Shown here piece by piece: positions 23,258-32,392 of a DNA stretch of 36,559 bases. Position 1 is the stretch's first letter, and each line of letters starts with the position of its first letter. This DNA is from Lachnospiraceae bacterium. GTDB lineage: Bacteria > Bacillota > Clostridia > Lachnospirales > Lachnospiraceae. Location: NCBI GenBank assembly GCA_016282915.1, contig JAEELW010000121.1, positions 1 to 36,559 on the forward strand, given 5' to 3'. The position numbers were made by a program, and so were the translations under genes. The notes below the pieces were generated by a model. It made no database searches, was not told where the DNA came from, and saw only the letters and a list, made by a program, of their open reading frames with translations.

Positions 23258-25747
23258 ATGAATATCCTGGAACAGATCCAAAGCGGATTTACGATCTTTG
23301 ACGGAGGCTGCGGCACGATCCTGCAGGCGGCCGGTCTGGCCCCCGGCGAGCTGCCGGAACGCTGGAACATCTCTCACAGCGATGTGATCAGGAAGATGCA
23401 TTTTGATTATCTGCTGGCCGGAGCACACATCTTAAAGACGAACACCTTCGGCGCCAGTCTGAATAAGTTTTCCGAAGAAGAACTGAAACAGATCATCGCG
23501 GCAGCCATCGGAAATGCCCGTGCTGCGATAAAAGCGGCTGAGGAAAAGCGGTCTCCTGACGGAACGGAGGCGGATTTTTCCCATGTTGCGAAAGATCATT
23601 TTGTCGCGCTGGATATCGGCCCTCTGGGGAAGCTCCTAAAGCCCCTTGGAGATCTGGATTTTGAAGATGCTTACCGGCTCTTTTTGAGGACCGTGGAGAT
23701 TGGTACGGAAGCCGGCGCGGATCTGGTCCTGATCGAGACCATGAATGATATCTATGAGGCAAAAGCGGCGATCCTTGCAGCGAAGGAGAGCGGACTGCCG
23801 GTCTTTCTGACGACGGCGTATGATGAGAGCGAAAAGCTCCTGACCGGTGCGGATCCCAGAACGGTGGTCGCCGTTGCGGAGGGCCTGGGTGTGGACGCCG
23901 TGGGTGTAAACTGCAGCCTCGGCCCCGATCAGATGATGGGCATCGTTGAGACGCTCTGCACCTATGCCAGCGTACCCGTGATCGTCAATCCCAACGCGGG
24001 CCTGCCCAGAACGGAGAACGGAAAGACCGTCTATGATGTGAAGCCTGCGGATTTCCGTGCTTCGATGGAAAAGATCGCCGCGCTGGGGGCAAGGATACTC
24101 GGCGGCTGCTGCGGCACGACGCCTGCCCATATCGCGGCCATGCGTGAGGGCGTGGAAAAACTCACGCCGCTTCCACTTTCGGAAAAACCGCATACACTGA
24201 TCACCTCCTATACCCATGCGGTGGAATTCGGACACAAGCCCATACTGATCGGTGAGCGTATCAATCCCACGGGAAAGAAGCGCTTTAAAGAAGCACTGCG
24301 GGAGCATGATATCGACTATATCCTCCAGCAGGGGCTGCTGCAGCAGGATCAGAATGCGGATGTGCTGGATGTGAACGTAGGGCTTCCCGAGATCGACGAA
24401 TGCGGTATGATGGAAGAAGTGGTGCAGGAACTGCAGGCGGTCTGCGACCTGCCGCTGCAGATCGACACCACAAATCCCGAGGCGATGGAGCGGGCGCTGC
24501 GCCGTTATAACGGAAAGCCCATGATCAATTCCGTCAACGGCAAGGAAGAAGTGATGCGTGAGGTCTTCCCGCTCGCAAAGAAATACGGCGGTTTGGTTGT
24601 GGCTCTGACCATCGACGAGGACGGGATACCGCCCAAGGCGGAAGGACGACTGGCCATCGCGGAAAAGATCTACCGGAAGGCCGCAGAATACGGGATAAAG
24701 AAAAAGGATATCATCATCGATCCTCTGGCCATGAGCATCAGCGCCGAGGCGGATTCGGCCATCGAGACCTTAAAGGCGCTTTCCCTGATCCGTGACCGCC
24801 TGGGAGGCCTTAGCTCGCTTGGCGTTTCCAATATCTCCTTCGGGCTGCCGAAGCGTGAGATCGTCAATGCCACCTTCTTTTCTCTGGCTATGGAGAACGG
24901 CCTGTCGGCGGCGATCATGAACCCGGGCTCCGGCGAGATGATGAAGGCCTACTATGCCTTCTGCGCCCTGAAGGCCCTGGATGAGAACTGCGTCTCCTAT
25001 ATCGCGTTTACGGAGACGGCGGCATCGGAAACGGTATCGGCGGCGAAAGACAGTTCTGCGGCAGCGGCAGCGGCGACCTCTTCCGCGGCGATGTATGAGA
25101 GCATTAAGGACCCTTCCCTGCAGCCTCTGGCGGAAGCCATCGTCAAAGGACTGAAGGACAGGGCGGGAAGCATCAGCGAGGGGATGCTCAAAGAAGGACG
25201 TCCCGCGCTGGAGCTCATCGACGGCGCCCTGATCCCGGCCCTGGATATCGTGGGTAAAGGTTTTGAAGAGAAACGTTTTTTCCTTCCGCAGCTTCTGATG
25301 AGTGCGGAATCCGCCGGTGCGGCTTTCGAGAATATTCGAAAACAGTCCCGGGAGAGCGGAAAGAAGCAGGAGATCAAGGGCAGAATGATCCTGGCTACGG
25401 TGAAGGGGGATATCCATGATATCGGGAAAAATATCGTGAAGCTCCTTCTGGAAAACTACGGTTTTGAAGTGATCGACCTCGGAAAGGACGTGCCGCCGGA
25501 AAAGATCCTGGAGACGGCCAAAGCGGAACATATCCGGCTGGTAGGGCTGAGCGCCCTGATGACCACAACGGTGCCGGCCATGGAAGAGACCATAAAGCTG
25601 CTGAATGCGGAACTGCCGGAATGCAAAACGGTCGTGGGCGGCGCGGTGATGACTCCGGAATACGCCGACATGATCCATGCGGACCGTTATTGCAAGGACG
25701 CTATGGAGACGGTGCGTTTTGCTGAAGAATTCTTTAAAGAGGGCTGA
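23258..25747 (+). CDS. metH: cobalamin-dependent methionine synthase lacking the reactivation domain
   Basis: About 829 residues from ATG 23258, chosen for GGGAGT seven bases upstream; the upstream extension to 23141 lies in the leader. It methylates homocysteine from 5-methyl-THF through bound cobalamin. Domains: homocysteine-binding (about 1-300) with zinc ligands in VNCSLGPDQM and GGCCGTTPAHI; pterin-binding (about 315-590, IGERINPTGKKRFKEAL, ISFGLPKREIVNATFF); B12 cap and binding (about 650-829) with the cobalt-ligating DIHDIGKNIV, GLSALMTTTVPAM and VVGGAVMTPEYADM. The C-terminal AdoMet domain of E. coli MetH is absent and encoded separately at 17283. An alanine-rich linker (about residues 590-620) joins the pterin and cap domains. 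Confidence 0.96.
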   Translation: MNILEQIQSGFTIFDGGCGTILQAAGLAPGELPERWNISHSDVIRKMHFDYLLAGAHILKTNTFGASLNKFSEEELKQIIAAAIGNARAAIKAAEEKRSPDGTEADFSHVAKDHFVALDIGPLGKLLKPLGDLDFEDAYRLFLRTVEIGTEAGADLVLIETMNDIYEAKAAILAAKESGLPVFLTTAYDESEKLLTGADPRTVVAVAEGLGVDAVGVNCSLGPDQMMGIVETLCTYASVPVIVNPNAGLPRTENGKTVYDVKPADFRASMEKIAALGARILGGCCGTTPAHIAAMREGVEKLTPLPLSEKPHTLITSYTHAVEFGHKPILIGERINPTGKKRFKEALREHDIDYILQQGLLQQDQNADVLDVNVGLPEIDECGMMEEVVQELQAVCDLPLQIDTTNPEAMERALRRYNGKPMINSVNGKEEVMREVFPLAKKYGGLVVALTIDEDGIPPKAEGRLAIAEKIYRKAAEYGIKKKDIIIDPLAMSISAEADSAIETLKALSLIRDRLGGLSSLGVSNISFGLPKREIVNATFFSLAMENGLSAAIMNPGSGEMMKAYYAFCALKALDENCVSYIAFTETAASETVSAAKDSSAAAAAATSSAAMYESIKDPSLQPLAEAIVKGLKDRAGSISEGMLKEGRPALELIDGALIPALDIVGKGFEEKRFFLPQLLMSAESAGAAFENIRKQSRESGKKQEIKGRMILATVKGDIHDIGKNIVKLLLENYGFEVIDLGKDVPPEKILETAKAEHIRLVGLSALMTTTVPAMEETIKLLNAELPECKTVVGGAVMTPEYADMIHADRYCKDAMETVRFAEEFFKEG

Positions 25748-25749
25748 AG

Positions 25750-26730
25750 ATGTATTACGTGATCGTAAATCCAGCCTCGCGCTCGGGAAAAGGCAGAAAG
25801 ATCTGGGAGGATCTGCGCCGCGAGCTGGACAGGCAGGAAGAGGAATACCGTTATTATTTTACGAGGCCGGGACGTGATGCCGGCAGGATCGCCGCCTGTA
25901 TCCTTAAGAAAGAGAAAGAAACGGCGGATGTGATCCTCTTCGGCGGGGACGGAAGTGTGAATGAGCTGCTGCAGGGCGTAGCCACATGCGGGGAAAAAGC
26001 GTTTGAGAGACTCCGGCTTTTCTATATCCCCTCCGGCTCGGCAAGTGACCTGGCACGGGCGCTTGAGCTGCCGAAGGATCCGAAAAAGAGCCTGGAGCGC
26101 ATCCTTGCGGCGGGAAGGGGAGAGACGGAAGAAGCCGTTTCGGAACACCCGACGGATATCGGCGTACTTGAGTTTTATGATGCGGAAAAGAAGGAGTATA
26201 ACGGGAAAAAACGGTATTTCATCGTAAGCGCGGGGATCGGTTTTGATGCAGCAGTCTGTGCGGAGGTTGCAGCCTCTCCATTCAAAAGATTCTTTAACCG
26301 CCTGGGACTGGGCGGTCTTTCCTACGGTTTCATCTGTATCAAGAACCTGCTTGCCGCACCGCGTAACGATGCGGAACTCATCCTGGACCGGAAACAGGTC
26401 TTTACGGCAAAGAATTGCCTGTTTGCAACGATCATGAACCATAAATACCAGGGCGGCGGCGTGATGTTCACGCCAGAAGCCGTCAGTGACGACGGGCTTC
26501 TGGATTATTGCTATACCGACGGTATCAGCCGGGCAAAAGTGCTCGGGATCTTTCCGAAAGCCTATAAGGGCAGGCATGTGGGAACGAAAGGCATCATGAT
26601 CGGTCGGGCCGGACAGCTGGTGGTCAGCTTTCCGCATTATCTCTGGGTGCATACGGACGGGGAGGTGCGGACACGGGCACGGGCCATCGGAGCAAAATGC
26701 CTGCCGGGACGCCTCAGACTGCTTGTGTAG
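25750..26730 (+). CDS. diacylglycerol-kinase-like lipid kinase, first copy
   Basis: 326 residues of the DgkB/YegS family, soluble enzymes that phosphorylate diacylglycerol or related lipids with ATP. Motifs: YVIVNPASRSGKGRKIWEDL at the N-terminus, VILFGGDGSVNELLQGV (nucleotide-binding GGDG, about residues 60-75), FYIPSGSASDLARALELP, ISAGIGFDAAVC-like VSAGIGFDAAVCAEVA, and the C-terminal beta domain (GGGVMFTPEAVSDDGLLDYC). It starts two bases after the metH stop, so it is co-transcribed with metH although the pathways differ. A second kinase of the family lies just past glyA. The natural substrate is not determined. Confidence 0.9.
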   Translation: MYYVIVNPASRSGKGRKIWEDLRRELDRQEEEYRYYFTRPGRDAGRIAACILKKEKETADVILFGGDGSVNELLQGVATCGEKAFERLRLFYIPSGSASDLARALELPKDPKKSLERILAAGRGETEEAVSEHPTDIGVLEFYDAEKKEYNGKKRYFIVSAGIGFDAAVCAEVAASPFKRFFNRLGLGGLSYGFICIKNLLAAPRNDAELILDRKQVFTAKNCLFATIMNHKYQGGGVMFTPEAVSDDGLLDYCYTDGISRAKVLGIFPKAYKGRHVGTKGIMIGRAGQLVVSFPHYLWVHTDGEVRTRARAIGAKCLPGRLRLLV

Positions 26731-26751
26731 AATGTATTTTTATGATAAAAT
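26723..26751 (+). promoter_or_regulatory. glyA promoter
   Basis: TTGTGT (26723-26728) and TAAAAT (26746-26751) with 17-base spacing; the -35 box overlaps the end of the lipid kinase gene. The glyA ATG is about 75 bases further on. Confidence 0.65.
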
Positions 26752-26831
26752 AGACAGGATTGTGTGAGCACGGAGCCTATCCGGTGAACATTAAAGAAAA
26801 AAATCATACAGCGTATCAGGAGGAAAAAAAC

Positions 26832-28070
26832 ATGTATTCAATCGAAGAGCTGAGAGCGGTGGATCCCGAGATCGCGCAGGCGATCTGCGATGAGCAGAAC
26901 CGGCAGAACGATCATATCGAGCTGATCGCTTCGGAAAACTGGGTAAGCCATGCGGTAATGGCGGCCATGGGCAGCGTGCTGACCAACAAGTACGCGGAAG
27001 GCTATCCCGGAAAGCGTTACTACGGCGGCTGCGACTGCGTGGATGTGGTTGAGACCCTTGCGATCGAGCGCGCAAAAGAACTTTTCGGCTGCACTTATGC
27101 GAACGTACAGCCTCATTCCGGCGCCCAGGCCAATCTGGCGGTACAGTTTGCGGTCTGCCAGCCCGGGGATACCATCATGGGTATGAACCTGGACCACGGC
27201 GGACATCTGACCCACGGCAGCCCCGTTAATATCTCCGGTACCTATTTCAAGATCGTTCCTTATGGCGTGAACGACCAGGGCTTCATCGATTATGACGAGC
27301 TCCGCCGGATCGCGCTGGAGTGCAGGCCGAAGATGATCATCGCCGGCGCCAGCGCTTACGCAAGGACCATTGATTTCAAGAAGTTCCGTGAAGTGGCCGA
27401 TGAAGTGGGCGCCGTGCTCATGGTGGATATGGCGCATATCGCAGGCCTTGTGGCTACGGGTTATCATCCTTCGCCCATTCCTTACGCCGATGTGGTAACG
27501 ACCACCACCCACAAGACCCTGCGCGGTCCCAGAGGCGGCCTGATCCTCTCCAGCGAAGAGAATGCAAAGAAGTTCAAATTCAACAAGGCCGTATTCCCGG
27601 GCATCCAGGGCGGTCCTCTGATGCATGTGATCGCGGCCAAGGCCGTATGCTTCAAGGAAGCACTTTCGCCCGAATTCAAGACCTACTGCAAGGGCATCGT
27701 GGATAATGCGCAGGCACTGGCAAAGGGACTGATCAGCCGCGGGCTTTCCATCGTTTCCGGCGGTACGGACAACCATCTGATGCTTCTGGATCTGACGCCC
27801 TTCAATCTGACGGGTAAGGAAGTGGAAGGCTGGATGGATGCGGCTCATCTGACCGCAAACAAGAACACCATCCCCAATGATCCCCAGAAGCCCAATGTGA
27901 CCAGCGGTATCCGTCTCGGAACGCCTTCCGTGACCAGCCGCGGGATGAAGGAAGAGGATATGGACCGCATTGCCGAGGCGATCTCCCTGGTGGTCAAGGG
28001 CGGCGAGGCAAAGGTACCCGAAGCAAGAGCCATCGTAGACGAGCTTACGGCGAAGTATCCGCTGAACTGA
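26832..28070 (+). CDS. glyA: serine hydroxymethyltransferase
   Basis: 412 residues from ATG 26832, which has AGGAGG eight bases upstream; an earlier ATG/GTG region to 26760 is leader. PLP enzyme that interconverts serine and glycine and makes 5,10-methylene-THF. Motifs: [73 protein letters not shown], and the PLP-lysine motif [14 protein letters not shown] with Lys228. It closes the one-carbon route with metF and metH in this window. The promoter lies at 26723-26751, and the gene probably leads into the second lipid kinase one base later. Very firm. Confidence 0.98.
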   Translation: MYSIEELRAVDPEIAQAICDEQNRQNDHIELIASENWVSHAVMAAMGSVLTNKYAEGYPGKRYYGGCDCVDVVETLAIERAKELFGCTYANVQPHSGAQANLAVQFAVCQPGDTIMGMNLDHGGHLTHGSPVNISGTYFKIVPYGVNDQGFIDYDELRRIALECRPKMIIAGASAYARTIDFKKFREVADEVGAVLMVDMAHIAGLVATGYHPSPIPYADVVTTTTHKTLRGPRGGLILSSEENAKKFKFNKAVFPGIQGGPLMHVIAAKAVCFKEALSPEFKTYCKGIVDNAQALAKGLISRGLSIVSGGTDNHLMLLDLTPFNLTGKEVEGWMDAAHLTANKNTIPNDPQKPNVTSGIRLGTPSVTSRGMKEEDMDRIAEAISLVVKGGEAKVPEARAIVDELTAKYPLN

Positions 28071-28071
28071 C

Positions 28072-28965
28072 ATGTCCAGCTACAGAAGACTTTTATTGAT
28101 CATAAATCCGAAGGCCGGGGTGAAGAAGAAGGAAAGTACTCTTACGGACATCATCCTGACCTTTTCGGATCATTATTATGAGACCATCGTATGCTTTACC
28201 GAGGCTGCCGGAGACGGTACGCGTCTGGTCAGGGAGCATATGGATGACAGCATCGACCGTATCGTGTGCATGGGCGGCGACGGAACGCTTTCCGAGGTCA
28301 TTGCGGGCTGCCGCAGGTATTCCTGGGACAAGCCTCTGGGCTATATCCCCGCAGGCTCCACCAATGATTTCGCCACGAGCCTGCAGCTGCCCCTCACCCC
28401 GGTGGAAGCGGCGGAACGCGCCGTGAAGGGAAGGCCGCACCGGCACGATCTGGGCAGCTTTAACGGCAGGCATTTCATCTATACGGCTTCCTGCGGCATC
28501 TTTACCAGAGCCTCCTACGAAACCTCGCAGAAGGTGAAAAATGTGCTGGGCCATATGGCTTATGTACTGGAGGGCATCAAGGAGATACCGCAGACCCATT
28601 CCTACCACATGAAGGTTGTGGTCGACGGTCATGTATATGAGGATAATTATATCTTCGTATCCATCTGCAATACCTTCTCGCTCGGAGGCGTGATGAACTT
28701 TGACGAGAAGACGGTGGATATGGGGGACGGGCTCTTTGAACTGCTGCTGATCTCGAAACCGAAGGATATTTCGCAGCTTCGGACCATCATCAACGCGTTG
28801 AAGGAGCAGAAATACGACACGCCACTCGTGACTTTCCTGCAGGTAGACCAGGTGCTCGTGAACTGTGCGGAGAAACCCGACTGGTCCCTGGACGGAGAGA
28901 AAGCGGAGGGGCAGGAGAACTGTGAGTTCTCCGTGATCCCCGGGGGGATACAGATGATCTACTGA
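28072..28965 (+). CDS. diacylglycerol-kinase-like lipid kinase, second copy
   Basis: 297 residues of the same family as the 25750-26730 protein but clearly diverged and shorter. Motifs: LLIINPKAGVKKKE, RIVCMGGDGTLSEVIAGC (nucleotide loop), LGYIPAGSTNDFATSLQLP, ASCGIFTRASYETSQ, and a C-terminal beta domain ending SLDGEKAEGQENCEFSVIPGGIQMIY. It starts one base after the glyA stop, so its translation probably depends on glyA. It differs from the first copy in the phosphate loop (SGSASD against AGSTND), suggesting a different lipid or a regulatory split. Substrate not determined. Confidence 0.9.
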   Translation: MSSYRRLLLIINPKAGVKKKESTLTDIILTFSDHYYETIVCFTEAAGDGTRLVREHMDDSIDRIVCMGGDGTLSEVIAGCRRYSWDKPLGYIPAGSTNDFATSLQLPLTPVEAAERAVKGRPHRHDLGSFNGRHFIYTASCGIFTRASYETSQKVKNVLGHMAYVLEGIKEIPQTHSYHMKVVVDGHVYEDNYIFVSICNTFSLGGVMNFDEKTVDMGDGLFELLLISKPKDISQLRTIINALKEQKYDTPLVTFLQVDQVLVNCAEKPDWSLDGEKAEGQENCEFSVIPGGIQMIY

Positions 28966-28984
28966 GCATAAAGGGGGTTATGGC

Positions 28985-30580
28985 ATGAAACTGACATTTG
29001 TGGGGGCGGATCATGAAGTGACGGGCAGCTGTCACTATCTGGAAGCTGCGGGAAAGCATATCCTGCTGGACTGCGGCATGGAACAGGGGATCAATGTCTA
29101 CGAAAATATCGAGATCCCCGTGGAAGAAGGTCTGATCGATTATGTGCTGCTTTCCCATGCGCATATCGACCATTCGGGCCTGCTTCCGCTTCTGTATGCA
29201 AGAGGATTTCGCGGGCAGATCTGTGCCACCGAAGCAACGGTGGATCTGTGCAGCATCATGCTCCGTGACTGTGCGCACATACAGATGCAGGAAGCGGAGT
29301 GGAAGAACCGTAAGGCACAAAGAAGCGCAGCGGGCGCGGTGGAACCCCTCTATACCATGGAGGATGCCATCGGCACGATACGCCGGCTTGTGCCTTTTCA
29401 ATATGATGAGATCTACGAGCTCTGCGAGGGTGTGCGTTTCCGCTTTACCGACGTAGGGCATCTGCTGGGCTCGGCTTCCATCGAGCTGTGGATCACCGAA
29501 GGCAATGTGGAGAGGAAGCTGGTCTTTTCCGGCGATATCGGAAACCATAAGGGAACGCTGATACGCGAGCCGCAGTATGTCAAGGGCGCGGACTACGTCA
29601 TCATGGAGTCCACCTACGGCACCCGCTACCATACCGAGGAAAGACCCGATTACGTGTCTGAGCTGGCGTCGATCATCTCGGAGACCCTGGGACGGGGCGG
29701 AAACCTGGTCATCCCTTCTTTTGCGGTGGGACGTACCCAGGAAATGCTCTATTACATCCGTGAGATCAAGGAGCGGAAGCTGGTGACGAACATGCCGGAT
29801 TTTCCGGTCTATGTAGACTCGCCTCTTGCGGTGGAGGCGACCGAGGTCTTTAAGCGCAACCAGGCGACCTGCTTTTCGCCCGAGGCGCTGGCGCTGGTGG
29901 AAAAGGGCATCAATCCCATCACCTTCCACGGCCTGAAGCTTTCCATCACGAGCGATGAATCCAAACTGATCAACTTCGATTCCGAACCCAAGGTCATCAT
30001 CTCGGCCTCGGGTATGTGCGACGCCGGCCGTATCCGCCATCATTTAAAACACAATCTGTGGCGTGAAGAATCTACGATCCTCTTTGTGGGCTACCAGGCC
30101 CTCGGGACGCTGGGACGTATCCTGATCGACGGTGAAAAGGAAGTGAAGCTCTTCGGCGAGCCCATCGAGGTACGCGCCCATATCCAGACTCTGGCCGGCA
30201 TGAGCGGGCATGCGGACAAGAACGGTCTGCTGGAATGGATACAGAATATCGGTGAAAAGCCGAAAAAGGTCTTTGTCGTACACGGAGACGAAGACAACGC
30301 CACGCTTTTTGCCGAGTGCCTGAAGAATGAATACGGCTACGACGCTTATGCACCCTACAGCGGCTGCATCTTTGATATGGTCAGCGGTGAATTCATCGCG
30401 ACGCCTGCCGGCATTCCGGTCAAGAAGAAGACGAAACATATCTCCGACGTATTCAAACGCCTTCTGGCTGCGGGACAGAGGCTGCTGGCCGTTATCTACA
30501 AAAACGAAGGCGGAGCCAACAAGGATCTGGCAAAATTTGCGGATCAGATCAATTCGCTTTCGGATAAGTGGGACAGGTAA
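28985..30580 (+). CDS. beta-CASP metallo-hydrolase, CPSF/Ysh1-like RNA nuclease family
   Basis: 531 residues. The N-terminal metallo-beta-lactamase core has HAHIDH at 58-63, the later metal motifs DVGHLLGSASIEL and FSGDIGNHKGTL, and a beta-CASP insertion (PSFAVGRTQEMLYYI, YVDSPLAVEATEVF, ISASGMCDAGRIRHHL), closing with the RNA-metallo motif (AHIQTLAGMSGHADKNGLLEWI, VFVVHGDEDNATLFAECL). The family includes RNA endonucleases and exonucleases related to CPSF-73. It lacks the RNase J C-terminal domain. It follows the second lipid kinase by 19 bases and may share the glyA transcript. RNA as substrate is inferred from the family. Confidence 0.92.
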   Translation: MKLTFVGADHEVTGSCHYLEAAGKHILLDCGMEQGINVYENIEIPVEEGLIDYVLLSHAHIDHSGLLPLLYARGFRGQICATEATVDLCSIMLRDCAHIQMQEAEWKNRKAQRSAAGAVEPLYTMEDAIGTIRRLVPFQYDEIYELCEGVRFRFTDVGHLLGSASIELWITEGNVERKLVFSGDIGNHKGTLIREPQYVKGADYVIMESTYGTRYHTEERPDYVSELASIISETLGRGGNLVIPSFAVGRTQEMLYYIREIKERKLVTNMPDFPVYVDSPLAVEATEVFKRNQATCFSPEALALVEKGINPITFHGLKLSITSDESKLINFDSEPKVIISASGMCDAGRIRHHLKHNLWREESTILFVGYQALGTLGRILIDGEKEVKLFGEPIEVRAHIQTLAGMSGHADKNGLLEWIQNIGEKPKKVFVVHGDEDNATLFAECLKNEYGYDAYAPYSGCIFDMVSGEFIATPAGIPVKKKTKHISDVFKRLLAAGQRLLAVIYKNEGGANKDLAKFADQINSLSDKWDR

Positions 30581-30652
30581 AAGGGCTGAAATGATAAAGC
30601 CTGTATTTATCGCAGGCTCATGATAATATCAAATAATTATGAGGAGGACATT

Positions 30653-32254
30653 ATGGGGATCCAGACTAGACCTGAGGTGACAAAGCTTCCGGATGGGGGA
30701 AAATGCTGGGAGCAGGAGTATGAGAATTTCTATCTGAAGGCTTATGTGCCGAAGACGGAGATCAAAGGGCAGGTGAACAATTACGGCTTCCGCGCGCCGC
30801 TGCTTCTCATCTTTGAGGAAGAGCGCAGGAGCATGGAGGAGGCGATCGCTTTTGCGGAGGAAAAGGGCCTGGCGCGCATTGCGTCGGCAGTGGATTCTTC
30901 CGTACTCTTTATCTATCCCCGCTGCGAGGGCGGCTGGGACAGGGCAGGAGTGGAGCTTTATCAGGAGCTCATCGCCAATACGAAGAATCATCCGGAATAT
31001 GAGGATGGTATCGTTTCCATCACGGATTTCTTCACCGGCGAGTTCAAGGGCTATTTCATCCGCGGCGCCATCTTCCGCGCGGACATCTACAGCTTCGGAA
31101 AGTCCGCCGACTACTGTGCGCGCACGCTCCTTAAGAAGATCGACGGCGAATATCTCTGGGGACCGGGCGAGATCACGCCGGCCATGGTCTCCATGGAAGG
31201 CCTGAACATCGTTCCGCAGCCGGAGCGTAAGGATATCGCCATCCTGAGCGTGGCGAACAGCGCTGAAGTGAATGCGGCGTTTAAGGACAGCGAGAACCTG
31301 CTCATAAAGGAGAAAGCGGAATATGAAGCGGATTTTGCCGCTTTCGTAAAGAAGTTCAAGATGTGGTGCGGAAAGATCGAATTCGAGCCCGATTTTGACG
31401 CCCTTTCCATGGTTGAAGAGGCGGGCAGCACCGTGGTGAAGACCTCCGAAAAGAACCGCGGCCGCTTTAAGGATGAACCCAGCCATGAAGTGGGCTATTT
31501 TGCATATTACAACAAAGGCATTTTTGATAAGGGACCGGTGCCTCTGCTCCTCGGCTTCCATGGCGGCGGCGACTGCTGCATGTACCTGACCTTTGTCGGC
31601 GGCTGGTGGGAGGTGTGTCACGATCATGATTTCCTTTATGTGGCGGTGGAAAACCATATGGATGTGACGGCCACCGAGGTGATGGAGCTCCTGGAGGATC
31701 TGAAGAAGAAGTATCCCATCGATGAAAAACGTATCTATGCCGGCGGCTTTTCCATGGGCAGCGGCAAGACCTGGGATCTGTTCCAGGAGTATCCGCAGGT
31801 CTTTGCGGGACTTGCACCCTGCAGTGCGCTCTTCCCGATCAAGGAGAATCCTTTCGGTATGTCCTACGGTGATGAGGGACTGAACATGGATGTGCCCGTG
31901 CCTGTCTTTTATTCCGGCGGCGAGGCTTCGCCTCTGCCCGAGCTTCCGAGCCAGGCCCAGACCTGCCTGGACCGCGTGCAGTATCTGGCTGAGGTGAATA
32001 AGCTGAAATGCCGCTTTGATGTGAAGTTTGAGGAAAAGGAAAGCTGGGCTGAGCCTTTCTACGGCATCGCCGGTGAAAAGGTGGAGGAGATCCCCGACGA
32101 ATCCAGGGGCAGCATCCTCACGGTAAATTATTACGAGAGCGAAGACGGGGTGGTGCGCACCGCGCTGGCACGCGTCAGCGGACAGCAGCACGAATGCCGG
32201 CATCACAGCTGTGAAAATGCGTGGAAGTTCATCTCGCAGTTTACACGTTCCTGA
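30653..32254 (+). CDS. two-part alpha/beta-hydrolase esterase (PHB-depolymerase-like)
   Basis: 533 residues from ATG 30653, with GAGGAGG five bases upstream. The C-terminal half is an alpha/beta-hydrolase: [12 protein letters not shown] (oxyanion region), the nucleophile elbow [13 protein letters not shown] with Ser367, and a late His-rich [14 protein letters not shown]. This matches LpqC/poly-hydroxybutyrate-depolymerase-type esterases, often acetyl or feruloyl esterases. The N-terminal half ([33 protein letters not shown]) looks like a second, degenerate hydrolase fold without a clear nucleophile. No signal peptide, so it acts in the cytoplasm. A GH43 glycosidase follows, fitting removal of ester groups from plant oligosaccharides. 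Confidence 0.75.
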   Translation: MGIQTRPEVTKLPDGGKCWEQEYENFYLKAYVPKTEIKGQVNNYGFRAPLLLIFEEERRSMEEAIAFAEEKGLARIASAVDSSVLFIYPRCEGGWDRAGVELYQELIANTKNHPEYEDGIVSITDFFTGEFKGYFIRGAIFRADIYSFGKSADYCARTLLKKIDGEYLWGPGEITPAMVSMEGLNIVPQPERKDIAILSVANSAEVNAAFKDSENLLIKEKAEYEADFAAFVKKFKMWCGKIEFEPDFDALSMVEEAGSTVVKTSEKNRGRFKDEPSHEVGYFAYYNKGIFDKGPVPLLLGFHGGGDCCMYLTFVGGWWEVCHDHDFLYVAVENHMDVTATEVMELLEDLKKKYPIDEKRIYAGGFSMGSGKTWDLFQEYPQVFAGLAPCSALFPIKENPFGMSYGDEGLNMDVPVPVFYSGGEASPLPELPSQAQTCLDRVQYLAEVNKLKCRFDVKFEEKESWAEPFYGIAGEKVEEIPDESRGSILTVNYYESEDGVVRTALARVSGQQHECRHHSCENAWKFISQFTRS

Positions 32255-32282
32255 AGAAGCAGATAAAGCGATTACTGTTCAT

Positions 32283-32316
32283 GCCCGGGCCACGCGGCTG
32301 TTGCGTGGCTGCGGGC
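32283..32316 (+). terminator. strong hairpin between the esterase and GH43 genes
   Basis: GCCCG (32283-32287) with CGGGC (32312-32316) encloses GCCACGC (32289-32295) with GCGTGGC (32303-32309). The stem is very stable, but the following bases (TGATACTTTG) are not a T-tract. A factor-assisted terminator or a processing site is possible. Confidence 0.45.
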
Positions 32317-32392
32317 TGATACTTTGAACGGCAGGCACCGCGTTTTTTAGCGGATTCGCAGAGCCGATATTTCCGGGATAAGGAGTATATTT

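Noticed and set aside
26838-28073. 411-codon minus-strand frame opposite glyA
   Set aside because: It mirrors glyA, lacks a ribosome binding site and family motifs, and arises from the codon pattern of a GC-rich gene.
28790-30043. 417-codon minus-strand frame opposite the beta-CASP gene
   Set aside because: Mirrors a firmly identified metallo-hydrolase and shows only antisense composition.
30629-32206. 525-codon minus-strand frame opposite the esterase
   Set aside because: Shadow of the coding strand; no start signals and no recognisable domain.
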